From assembly GCA_002329445.1 (NCBI GenBank), contig DCTU01000377.1, positions 1 through 5,761 of the forward strand: a DNA stretch of 5,761 nucleotides. The letters are read 5' to 3'. A model generated the notes under the pieces. The model was not told the origin of the DNA and did no database searches. It saw only the letters and a list, made by a program, of their open reading frames with translations. This DNA is from a bacterium UBP9_UBA1432. Its GTDB lineage: Bacteria; Vulcanimicrobiota; Xenobia; Xenobiales; Xenobiaceae. Every line of letters begins with the position of its first letter. Positions within the stretch are counted from its first letter, which is position 1. A program made the position numbers and the translations under genes. Positions 1-5,761 of this stretch are shown here, in pieces.

Positions 1-901
1 CCGAGGCGGCAGCACCCGCCCCGGGGATCGTCCCCAGATCGGTCCAGCCTGAGTTCCAGGAGATCCAATCGTCGGATTGGTTGGGTTTGGGGCTCTCCAG
101 GACCTGGGCTCCTGCCGTCGCCTGCTCGTTGGCCTTCACGATCAGGTTGGCGGAGGTGTCCTCCAGATGGGTCACCCGGACCGAACCCTCGACCACCTGG
201 ACCGTCGTCGTCTCGGTGAGGTCGCTCTTCTCGATCTGGTTGACCGAGAAGCGGGTTCCCACCGGAACGATGTTGACGAACTTGGTCTCGACCGAGACAT
301 CGCTGTCGGGGCCCTCGCTGACGAAGACGCGACCCCGGTACAGGATCAGATGGACCTTCTGACCTTCGCCCTGGGCCTGGATGGAGACCAGCTTGATGCT
401 GGTCCCGCGGTCCAGGCGGATCGAGCCCCCGTCGGTCATGGCCAGGACGTTGCGGTTGTCACTGCCGGTCTTGAGCAGGGTGCCGGCGGAGACCGTGCTG
501 GGAAGCGACAGCGTGGCCCAGTCGGCCCCTGAGAGGTTCTTGCGGACATCCCGGCCCACGCGAAGCTCGAGGTCGGAGTCGTTGATCTGGGCCGGAGTGC
601 GGTTCAGGTTGGTCCAGATCGCCAGGATCGCCAGCAACAGGACGGCACCGCCCAGGGAGCCGAAAAGGATCCGCCGATCGACGTAGACCGGTTGGGAGGT
701 CACCTGGGAGGGAGGGCGATAGTTGACGGGAGGTCCAGGCCTGACCGGGGCCGCGATGGCGGAAGGAGGAACCCGGGGCGGGATCGGCCGGGTGATGGGT
801 ATCGGCCTGGAGGGTGGGATCGGAGGATTGAATCCGCCAGGCGCCGGACCCTTCGAGGAAGGCTCCTGAGGATCGGTGGGGTCAGGTCGATGATTCTCCA
901 T
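1..901 (-). CDS. FecR-domain single-pass membrane protein with proline-rich N-terminus (3' end outside window)
   Basis: The minus strand is open from an ATG at 901-899 to the left edge, giving 300 complete codons and no stop. The start is supported by AGAGGA (minus strand, 911-906) four bases upstream and by a promoter further upstream. Residues 1-75 are hydrophilic and about one third proline (24 Pro in the first 71), with RPIP occurring twice. Residues 78-97 form one hydrophobic helix (LGGAVLLLAILAIW) preceded by Arg76-Arg77, so the N-terminus is probably cytoplasmic and the rest periplasmic or external. Residues about 165-264 look like a FecR domain: a hydrophobic strand HLILYRGRVFV, then VPVGTRFSV at 212-220, VQVVEGSVRV at 234-243, and a closing NEQATAGA. 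Classical FecR anti-sigma factors carry a sigma-binding N-terminal domain. I see no such domain and no sigma factor beside it, so an envelope or structural role is as likely as signalling. The FecR fold is fairly sure; the function is unknown. Confidence 0.88.
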   Translation of the reverse strand, partial: MENHRPDPTDPQEPSSKGPAPGGFNPPIPPSRPIPITRPIPPRVPPSAIAAPVRPGPPVNYRPPSQVTSQPVYVDRRILFGSLGGAVLLLAILAIWTNLNRTPAQINDSDLELRVGRDVRKNLSGADWATLSLPSTVSAGTLLKTGSDNRNVLAMTDGGSIRLDRGTSIKLVSIQAQGEGQKVHLILYRGRVFVSEGPDSDVSVETKFVNIVPVGTRFSVNQIEKSDLTETTTVQVVEGSVRVTHLEDTSANLIVKANEQATAGAQVLESPKPNQSDDWISWNSGWTDLGTIPGAGAAAS

Positions 902-923
902 GGGGTCCTCTTCGTACTCGTCT

Positions 924-946
924 GGCCTCTCGTGGGCCGGGAGGCC
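924..946 (-). repeat. Inverted repeat in the predicted FecR-gene leader
   Basis: GGCCTC at 924-929 and GAGGCC at 941-946 are perfect 6-base arms around an 11-base loop. They lie between the predicted transcription start (about 950) and the ribosome binding site (911-906). The arms could form an mRNA hairpin just ahead of the ribosome binding site or serve as a protein-binding site. Short GC-rich inverted repeats also arise by chance in such DNA, so this is only a candidate. Confidence 0.25.
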
Positions 947-956
947 TGCGCGGTAG

Positions 957-965
957 ATTATAGCA
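957..965 (-). promoter_or_regulatory. Extended -10 promoter for the FecR-domain gene
   Basis: On the minus strand, 965-957 reads TGCTATAAT. This is a perfect sigma-70 TATAAT hexamer (962-957) with the TG extension one base upstream. No good -35 hexamer lies 16-18 bases upstream, which is typical of extended -10 promoters. Transcription would start near 950, leaving a leader of about 50 bases before the ATG at 901. In DNA this GC-rich, an exact TATAAT in the right orientation upstream of a divergent gene is unlikely to be chance. No promoter activity is shown by sequence alone. Confidence 0.6.
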
Positions 966-1303
966 CCCGATCTGTCGGACTGCATCCGCATCCTATTCCC
1001 TGGAATCCGGACCGGCGTCAGGAATCCAGGTCCTCGGGTCCAGGGGCAGGCCCGCGGGGCCGGATCGTGGAGCGTGGCCTGGGGGGGCGCCTGGCAACGG
1101 GCTGTGCCGGCATGTGGCTTGCGGTTCAGGACCGCGGGATCCGGTTGTCGAAAGGCTTCGGGTGTGTCATGTTTGTTCGCGTGACGAGCCGCCCCTTCCC
1201 TCGAAAGGACTCCAGCCCTGGCGTCGGGCATTCCCGGACAGGCCCGGTCGCGTTGCGTGGGCCGGTGCTGGAGGGTGGGCGACCTCCCCGGGATCCGTGC
1301 GAC

Positions 1304-1307
1304 GAGG
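1304..1307 (+). promoter_or_regulatory. Ribosome binding site that sets the GT2 start
   Basis: GAGG at 1304-1307 lies seven bases before the ATG at 1315. The reading frame stays open upstream as far as an ATG at 1114. However, the 67 extra residues are low-complexity, rich in Arg, Gly and Pro, and unlike any glycosyltransferase N-terminus. The domain itself begins at once after the 1315 ATG with the usual first beta strand (MRLVLLIPVYNE). Confidence 0.75.
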
Positions 1308-1314
1308 TCGCCCC

Positions 1315-2055
1315 ATGAGGCTCGTCCTGCTGATTCCGGTCTACAACGAGATGCTGCACCTCCCCGGTTTCCTGACCCGACTTCCCGGCGAGGCTGAAAT
1401 CCTGTTGGTGGATGACGGCTCCCGGGACGGCAGCGGGGACTTCCTGGCTGCGTGGGCTCGAACCCGTCCCGGGGTGGAGGTCCTGCACCTCCCGGTCAAC
1501 CGGGGCAAGAGCGCGGCCCTGGCCGCCGGGCTGGAGAGGGTCGCCGCGCGCGTGGAGGAGGGCCTTCTCCAGGCGGAGGACGGCCTGGTCCTGCTGGATG
1601 GCGATGGCCAGCATCCCCCCGAGGTCTGTGCGGAGCTCAGCACCGAGCGGGTGCGTCGGAGACTGGACATGCTGGTCGCCTGCCGGGACTTTTCGCTCTA
1701 CCCGTTCTGGAAGATCCTCGGCAACCGCCTGCTGACGCTGCAGGCCAGGCTTCTGACCCAAGTCCTCTGGCAGGACACTCAGTGCGGGATGCGGGCCCTG
1801 TCCGTCGGACGGGCCTCTGAAGCGGCGGCAGTCCTGGGACGGGAACGCTATTGTTGTGAACAGGAATGGTGCGTGGCCCTGCCCTTGCGCGGCTGGAAGG
1901 TGGCCAACGACTTCCCGATCCAGACCCAGCACTACCGCTCCAACAGCACGTTCCTGGACGCCTTCTTGATCTTCATGGCCGCCCTGCGCGTCTGGGCCCG
2001 GCATCGCCTGGAGCGAGCCTGCCGGGCGGTCGACTCATCCCCTTCGAGGTCCTGA
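1315..2055 (+). CDS. Family 2 glycosyltransferase, polyprenyl/dolichyl-phosphate sugar synthase-like
   Basis: A 246-residue GT-A fold glycosyltransferase with the GT2 landmarks in order. These are LLIPVYNE at 5-12; LLVDDGSRDGS at 30-40 (nucleotide-binding Asp33/Asp34); NRGKSAAL at 62-69; LDGDGQHPPE at 94-103, with the metal-binding DxD at Asp95/Asp97; and QDTQCGMRAL at 153-162, the D-x-x-x-G-x-R segment of the DPM1-like branch, followed by a Glu-rich acceptor segment (EQEW at 182-185). The family moves a sugar from a nucleotide donor, often onto polyprenyl phosphate, at the cytoplasmic face of the membrane. There is no C-terminal membrane domain, so the protein is probably peripheral; the length fits single-domain DPM1-like enzymes. 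It is the first gene of a four-gene plus-strand run, and the next start lies 11 bases after its stop. A plausible role is to supply the lipid-linked sugar used by the membrane transferases downstream. Direct transfer to another acceptor cannot be excluded, and the sugar cannot be read from the sequence. A CCxxxxxC cluster (Cys180, 181, 187) near the active-site end is unusual. Confidence 0.93.
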   Translation: MRLVLLIPVYNEMLHLPGFLTRLPGEAEILLVDDGSRDGSGDFLAAWARTRPGVEVLHLPVNRGKSAALAAGLERVAARVEEGLLQAEDGLVLLDGDGQHPPEVCAELSTERVRRRLDMLVACRDFSLYPFWKILGNRLLTLQARLLTQVLWQDTQCGMRALSVGRASEAAAVLGRERYCCEQEWCVALPLRGWKVANDFPIQTQHYRSNSTFLDAFLIFMAALRVWARHRLERACRAVDSSPSRS

Positions 2056-2066
2056 GTTCAGACATC

Positions 2067-3833
2067 ATGGATTTGATCTTCCGCTGGACCCAGGCGCTGA
2101 TCGGTCATCCCGAGTTCAGGACGCCGGCCGAGGTCTTCCTGGTCCGGGGCACCTTCCCGGTCTTTGTCGTCCTGCTGGTCCTGACCCTGTTCTTCTGGCT
2201 GCCCCGCCTGGCTGATCTCCGCAGGATTCTGGGGGAGATGCCTCGGGGCGTCCAGATGGCCCTGGGGTGTGTGTGTCTGCTGGGGGCGGGACTGCGCCTG
2301 GGATGGGCGCCGCACGCTCCCCAGGTCTTCTTCGATGAGTTCAACTTCATTGAACTTGGCCGCGGGATGCTCAAGGAAGGGGAGGCCCTGCTTCCGGGGT
2401 GGTTCGGGGCAGGTCCTGCGCTGATCCCCATCCCGGCAGCCTGGTCCTTCTTCCTGGCCATGGTCTTCATGGTCACCGGGCCAAGCCTTGGGGCGGCGCT
2501 GGGGTTGGCGTTGACCCTGGCCATCCTGAGCCTTCCCCTGGCCTTCCTGCTGGGTTGGAGCCTGTTCCGGCGTCCTCTGCCGGCCCTGGCCCTGACCCTG
2601 CTGCTGGCCTTGTTCCCGGTCCACCTGCGGATGTCCGGCAGTCTGGCCTTGGAGACCGGGTCCTTGTTCTTCCTGCTGGCCGCCTGGGTCGCCCTGCTTC
2701 GTTACCAGGCAGACCGCCGTCCGGTGTGGCTCTACTGCGCCGGGACGGCGGCGGCCTGGTGCGCCAACTGGCGGATGGAGAACCCTTTCGTGGTCTTGCC
2801 TCTCCTGGCTGCGTGCGTCCTGGTCCTGGACCCCCAGGGCCTGCGGGCGCTGCGCGAGAGGCACGTCTACGTGGTCCTGGTGGGGGTCTTCCTGTTCTCG
2901 CTGCCCGGCCTGGTCAGCTACGTGCTGGGCACGGGGCAGGGCTTCTATCTCTTCTATGGTCCGGAGGCCATGCGCCTGGAGCAGGTGCGGATGAACCAGG
3001 TCAACAACCTGCTCTATTGGGTCGAGGGGCGGATTCACCCACCGGAAATCACCGCTCTGGCCTTGCTGGGCGCCCTGGCCTGGCGCCCCCGCCGCGCGGC
3101 CCTGGCCTGGACCTTGTGGGTGGTCGCATTGCAGGTCTTCTACTCGCGGATCCCCTCGGCGGATTTTGGTCTCCATCACGCCCTGGATTCCTGGCGCAAT
3201 GCGATCCAGCCGGCCCTGGGGTTCATGGTCCTGGCCGTCGCTGGTCTGGAGGTCCTGCGCGAGGGCCTCGGTCGGCGGCTCTCAGGGGGATGGGTGGCCG
3301 TCGTGCTGGGGGTGGCGCTCCTGGCCCCCTGCACCTGGCCGATCCGGTATGCAGACTTCGTCCACTCCAGGCACGTCTGGCAGGAGGAGTTCTACTTCAT
3401 GCGGGAGGTGGCTGCCCGTCTGCCCGAGGGGTCCCGCCTGCTGGCGGAGGGACATCGCGACCATCTGCGCAGCCCGGAGCTGCATACCGCGGAGTTGGGC
3501 TACGCCTCGGGTCGGGACTGGCAGCGCCTGGAGCTCTCCGAGGAGGCCTTCGATCGGCCGGGTGTCGGCGCCCCCCCCGTTCTCTTCGGAGAGCTGGTCG
3601 ACTCGGAGAAGGCCGATCAACGCACGTTCCTCTATTATTTCGGGATGAGGGGCAGCGACTGGGACCACCGGAGACGGACTTGGCTGCATGACCATCTGCA
3701 GATGCGGGTCGTCGCAGGAATCGCCTTGCCCGCGCCGGGGGTCTGTCTGACGCTCTACGAGGTGGTGGGCCTCTCCGAGCAGGGTCAGGCCTGGCTCAAG
3801 GCCTTCCCGGGGCCGGGCTCGGGGAGGTCCTGA
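2067..3833 (+). CDS. Multi-pass GT-C-type membrane glycosyltransferase (PMT/ArnT-like)
   Basis: 588 residues, strongly hydrophobic. Clear membrane spans lie at about 28-46 and 62-80, and many more from about 120 to 425, for example the Leu/Ala-rich stretch 141-168. Between spans 2 and 3 is the loop FFDEFNFIELGRGM (88-101). Asp90-Glu91 sit where GT-C enzymes such as ArnT and protein O-mannosyltransferases keep the catalytic acidic residues of the first external loop. A soluble tail of about 160 residues follows from about 430 and is probably periplasmic. Known relatives transfer a sugar from a polyprenyl-phosphate carrier to lipid, glycan or protein on the outer face. The ATG at 2067 is chosen although its nearest Shine-Dalgarno-like sequence (GAGG, 2046-2049) is rather far. 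The frame is open upstream inside the GT2 gene but reads as shadow there, so translation is probably coupled to the GT2 stop 11 bases before. A run of eight C at 3571-3578 lies in the tail. The fold class is fairly sure; donor and acceptor are unknown. Confidence 0.85.
   Translation: MDLIFRWTQALIGHPEFRTPAEVFLVRGTFPVFVVLLVLTLFFWLPRLADLRRILGEMPRGVQMALGCVCLLGAGLRLGWAPHAPQVFFDEFNFIELGRGMLKEGEALLPGWFGAGPALIPIPAAWSFFLAMVFMVTGPSLGAALGLALTLAILSLPLAFLLGWSLFRRPLPALALTLLLALFPVHLRMSGSLALETGSLFFLLAAWVALLRYQADRRPVWLYCAGTAAAWCANWRMENPFVVLPLLAACVLVLDPQGLRALRERHVYVVLVGVFLFSLPGLVSYVLGTGQGFYLFYGPEAMRLEQVRMNQVNNLLYWVEGRIHPPEITALALLGALAWRPRRAALAWTLWVVALQVFYSRIPSADFGLHHALDSWRNAIQPALGFMVLAVAGLEVLREGLGRRLSGGWVAVVLGVALLAPCTWPIRYADFVHSRHVWQEEFYFMREVAARLPEGSRLLAEGHRDHLRSPELHTAELGYASGRDWQRLELSEEAFDRPGVGAPPVLFGELVDSEKADQRTFLYYFGMRGSDWDHRRRTWLHDHLQMRVVAGIALPAPGVCLTLYEVVGLSEQGQAWLKAFPGPGSGRS
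3571..3578 (+). repeat. Eight-C homopolymer tract inside the GT-C gene
   Basis: Eight consecutive C bases encode the end of Ala and two Pro in the soluble tail (GVGAPPVLF, about residues 499-507). In the sequence as given the frame is intact. Loss or gain of one C would shift the frame and remove the last 85 or so residues. Tracts of this length can slip in replication, and glycosyltransferase genes are classic targets of phase variation, but eight C may also be chance in GC-rich DNA. Confidence 0.5.
3821..3828 (+). promoter_or_regulatory. Ribosome binding site of the radical SAM gene, inside the GT-C gene end
   Basis: GGGGAGGT at 3821-3828 lies four bases before the ATG at 3833 and is read within the last codons of the GT-C gene. 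Together with the TGATG junction (stop 3831-3833, start 3833-3835) it indicates translational coupling. The 10-mer GAGGTCCTGA at 3824-3833 also ends the GT2 gene at 2046-2055. Confidence 0.8.
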
Positions 3834-5236
3834 TGCGCATCCTCCTGGTGTGGCCCTCGCAACCGCACATCATCTCACCGCCGCACATGAAGGTGATCCA
3901 GGAGGGCCTAGGGCACCTGCCTCCCATCGGCTTGATCTGCCTGGCCACCTGGTTGCGCGAACGCTCCGAGCATCAGGCGGAGGTCCTGGACGCCCTGCTG
4001 GAGGGGATGTCTCCCGAAGAGGTGGCTCGCCATGCGGTGGCCACGGGGGCCCAGGCGGTGGGCCTCTCGGGGATGACCCACACCTGGATGGACTGCCTGC
4101 TGCTGGCCCGGGCGATCCGCGCTGCGGCTCCACAACTCCCGATCATCCTCGGCGGTCCCCACGCCACGCTCTTCCCCATGGAGAGCCTGGAGCATTCCGA
4201 GGTGGACTACGTGGTGGTGGGCGACGGGGAGGTGCCCCTGACCTCCCTTCTGGACCGTCTGGCCCAGGGTCGGGAGGACACCGATGGCCTGCCCGGAGTC
4301 CTGCGCCGGGGCGACCCTGCCGGGTCGCGCTACGTCCACCCCGACATGGCGGACCTGCCGATTCCCGACCGAAGCCTGACGCCCTGGCGCCGCTACGCCA
4401 GCGTGGTCAGCCGGCGCCCGCCCACCACGGTCGTGATGTCCAGCCGGGGCTGCCCTTATCGCTGCTCGTTCTGCTCGACGGCGGGAGGCAAGAAGTTCCG
4501 GGCCAACCCCGCCCACCGCGTGGTGGACGAACTCGAGCACTGCGTCGGCCTGGGGATCCGCGAGTTCCTCTTCTTCGACGAGCTCTTCACCTTCGACCGC
4601 TCGCGGGTTCTCGAGATCTGCCGTCAGATTCGTGAGCGGGGCCTGGACGTCTTCTGGGACGTGCGCTCCCGCGTCGACCGGGTGGATCCCGAGATGCTCC
4701 GGGCCATGGCTGCGGCGGGCTGTCAACGCGTTCAGTATGGGATCGAGTCCGGCACCGAGCGGGTCCTGGGCCTGTATACCAAGGATATGACCCCGGAACA
4801 GGCCCGCCAGGCCGTGCGTTGGACCCGCGAGGCCGGGATCTCGACCTACGCCGACTTCATGATCGGCGCCCCCGGCGAGACCCGCGAGGAGATCCTCGAG
4901 ACCCTGCGGTTCGCCCACAGCCTGGACCTGGACTTCGTGCACTTCTCGATCACCATGCTGCTGCCCCGCACGCGCCTGTATGCCCAGGCCCTCCGCCAGG
5001 GCCTCCTGGCGCGGGATGTCTGGAGGGAGTATGTGTTGGAGCCGACCGAGGATTTCCATCCGCCCTACTGGGAGGAGGTCCTGGACGCCAGCGAGCTGGA
5101 GGCCCTGCTGCGCCAGGCCATCGGTTCCTTCTACTTCTCACCCCGCTTCCTGTGGCGCAGCCTGGCCAGCCTGCGCTCCCCGGGGGAGCTGCTGCGCAAG
5201 GCCAGGGCGGGCCTGAAACTGGCGCTGGGCTTGTAG
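3833..5236 (+). CDS. B12-binding-domain radical SAM protein
   Basis: 467 residues in two domains. Residues 1 to about 140 form a Rossmann-like B12-binding domain: MRILLVWPSQP, the PPIGLICLATWLR helix (30-42), GLSGMTHTW, ILGGPHATLFP (105-115) and DYVVVGDGE (125-133), the typical end of this domain in radical SAM proteins. The radical SAM core follows, with the 4Fe-4S ligands in CPYRCSFC (Cys207, 211, 214), LFFDELFTFD (246-255), a YGIESGTERVL segment, and FMIGAPGETREEI. About 100 C-terminal residues form a helical tail. There is no DxHxxG cobalamin-ligand motif, as is usual for this class, where B12 binds without a histidine ligand. Members (BchE-, HpnJ-, P-methyltransferase-like) methylate or rearrange unactivated carbon or phosphorus using S-adenosylmethionine. 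Which reaction occurs here cannot be read; not every member has been shown to use B12. The start is set by GGGGAGGT just upstream and by a one-base overlap with the GT-C stop. Its place between two GT-C genes suggests a sugar, polyprenyl or membrane-lipid substrate. HpnJ-like hopanoid modification is an alternative, but no other hopanoid gene is in view. Confidence 0.93.
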   Translation: MRILLVWPSQPHIISPPHMKVIQEGLGHLPPIGLICLATWLRERSEHQAEVLDALLEGMSPEEVARHAVATGAQAVGLSGMTHTWMDCLLLARAIRAAAPQLPIILGGPHATLFPMESLEHSEVDYVVVGDGEVPLTSLLDRLAQGREDTDGLPGVLRRGDPAGSRYVHPDMADLPIPDRSLTPWRRYASVVSRRPPTTVVMSSRGCPYRCSFCSTAGGKKFRANPAHRVVDELEHCVGLGIREFLFFDELFTFDRSRVLEICRQIRERGLDVFWDVRSRVDRVDPEMLRAMAAAGCQRVQYGIESGTERVLGLYTKDMTPEQARQAVRWTREAGISTYADFMIGAPGETREEILETLRFAHSLDLDFVHFSITMLLPRTRLYAQALRQGLLARDVWREYVLEPTEDFHPPYWEEVLDASELEALLRQAIGSFYFSPRFLWRSLASLRSPGELLRKARAGLKLALGL

Positions 5237-5243
5237 CCGGGCC

Positions 5244-5761
5244 GTGCTGACGACCTTCTTGATCGACGGCGGCTATGCCAGCATCCTGGGCTGGCATCTG
5301 ATGGCCCTGGCCGCGGTCAGCGCCTGGTCGCTTGTGCGTTGTGTGCGAGGGCTGGGGCGGGCGGCCCTGGCGACCCTTCTGGGCCTGATCCTCTTCGGGA
5401 TCCTGGGGGCCGGCCGCATGGAGGCGCGCCCCTCGGTCTACTACGACGAGTTCTTCTACGTGGCCATCGCCCGGAACATGGCCACCACCGGCCGGGCCGA
5501 GCCGCTGGTCTTCGAGGGGCTGCCCCCGCGAGTGCAACGGGTGGGTCACTTCCAGCCGCCCTACCCCCAGGGTTGGCCGTATCTGCTTTCCCTGGCCCTG
5601 GATCCAGCCTCGCCACCCCAGCCCGGCCTGTTCGAGGCGTCCTCATGGGAGCAGGCCCTTCTGGTCAGCCGTATGCTGTGGGCTGGCTTGCCACCCCTGT
5701 TCTTCCTGGCCGCCCGGCGGCGCTTCTCGTTGCCCGTGGCGGCGGCCTCGGCACTGGCCCT
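5244..5761 (+). CDS. Second GT-C-type membrane glycosyltransferase (N-terminal part; runs off window)
   Basis: From a GTG at 5244 the frame is open to the right edge, giving 172 complete codons. Two hydrophobic spans (about 12-31 and 40-57) are followed by an external loop, SVYYDEFFYVAIARNMA (64-80). Asp68-Glu69 occupy the same place as Asp90-Glu91 of the upstream GT-C protein. Further on, HFQPPYPQGWPYLLSLAL resembles the proline-rich stretch leading into the third span of PMT/ArnT-type enzymes, and a new hydrophobic segment starts near residue 150. GTG is chosen because it lies seven bases after the radical SAM stop and includes the whole first span. The Shine-Dalgarno is poor, so coupling is likely; an ATG at 5301 would cut the first span. 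By family it should move a sugar from a polyprenyl-phosphate donor at the outer face of the membrane. The missing C-terminal part prevents a finer call. Confidence 0.8.
   Translation, partial: MLTTFLIDGGYASILGWHLMALAAVSAWSLVRCVRGLGRAALATLLGLILFGILGAGRMEARPSVYYDEFFYVAIARNMATTGRAEPLVFEGLPPRVQRVGHFQPPYPQGWPYLLSLALDPASPPQPGLFEASSWEQALLVSRMLWAGLPPLFFLAARRRFSLPVAAASALA

Larger units (their letters stand above)
902..1314. other. Divergent intergenic region between FecR gene and glycosyltransferase operon
   Basis: About 410 bases with no credible gene. It holds the leader and extended -10 promoter of the leftward FecR gene at its left end, and the ribosome binding site of the rightward operon at its right end. 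I found no convincing plus-strand promoter. The best candidate, TTGTCG at 1145-1150 with CATGTT at 1168-1173, matches only 4/6 and 3/6 of the sigma-70 hexamers. Other contents are a 7-G run at 1081-1087, a short perfect hairpin GGCCC-GCG-GGGCC at 1049-1061 without a T-tract, and two copies of CGGGATCCG (1135-1143 and 1289-1297). Open frames crossing the region contain no recognisable protein sequence. Confidence 0.7.

Noticed and set aside
1049..1061. GGCCC-GCG-GGGCC hairpin as a transcription terminator
   Set aside because: It has no T-tract on either strand and lies upstream of both divergent genes, where no transcript needs to end.
1114..1314. N-terminal extension of the GT2 gene from an ATG at 1114
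   Set aside because: The 67 residues are low-complexity and unlike the family. The ATG at 1315 has a good ribosome binding site and starts exactly at the first GT2 strand.
77..1318. Plus-strand open frames across the FecR gene and the intergenic region
   Set aside because: They lie opposite the FecR-domain gene, whose translation shows a clear span and domain motifs. The plus-strand products are Arg/Gly/Pro-rich shadow translations.
3989..4006. DALLEG (residues 53-58) of the radical SAM protein as a mutated DxHxxG cobalamin-binding motif
   Set aside because: In cobalamin enzymes DxHxxG follows the first strand of the domain, whereas this segment follows the second. The resemblance is therefore probably chance, and B12 radical SAM proteins normally lack the motif.
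1477..5085. The word GAGGTCCTG recurring many times as an interspersed repeat
   Set aside because: Inside genes it encodes Glu-Val-Leu with the favoured codons of this genome. Only the two copies at gene ends are worth noting.
1126..5549. Long minus-strand open frames opposite the operon (for example 2058-3179 and 3908-5059)
   Set aside because: They are Gln/Gly/Pro/Arg-rich antisense products of GC-rich coding DNA with no recognisable domains. The plus-strand genes have full family motifs.

Overview
The window is GC-rich, tightly packed bacterial DNA. Codon choice favours G or C at the third position (CTG, GTC, GCC, CGG). No rRNA, tRNA, CRISPR array, insertion sequence or phage gene is visible. 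The genes are a FecR-domain membrane protein, a family 2 glycosyltransferase, multi-pass GT-C type glycosyltransferases and a B12-binding-domain radical SAM enzyme. Such sets are common in large GC-rich genomes of environmental bacteria (for example Myxococcota-, Planctomycetota- or Acidobacteriota-like groups), but nothing here fixes the phylum.

Layout. Positions 1-901 hold the 5' part of a gene on the minus strand: a FecR-domain protein with a proline-rich N-terminus and one membrane span. It runs off the left edge. A divergent intergenic region of about 410 bp (902-1314) follows. It carries a good extended -10 promoter for the FecR gene, but no convincing promoter for the rightward genes. 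From 1315 to the right edge there are four tightly spaced genes on the plus strand: a soluble GT2 glycosyltransferase (1315-2055), a multi-pass GT-C-like membrane glycosyltransferase (2067-3833), a B12-binding radical SAM protein (3833-5236, overlapping the previous stop by 1 base) and a second GT-C-like membrane protein (5244 to the edge, truncated). The gaps are 11, -1 and 7 bases, so this is almost certainly one operon.

How the genes may work together (inference). The GT2 enzyme resembles dolichyl-/polyprenyl-phosphate sugar synthases, which make a lipid-linked sugar at the cytoplasmic face. GT-C enzymes use such lipid-linked sugars on the outer face of the membrane. Two related GT-C proteins carrying the same aromatic-aromatic-Asp-Glu-Phe loop motif flank a B12-type radical SAM enzyme of the kind that methylates or rearranges unactivated carbons. 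The operon may therefore build and deliver an unusual, radically modified sugar or lipid glycoconjugate of the cell envelope. The combination is the most interesting thing in the window, but no substrate can be read from the sequence.
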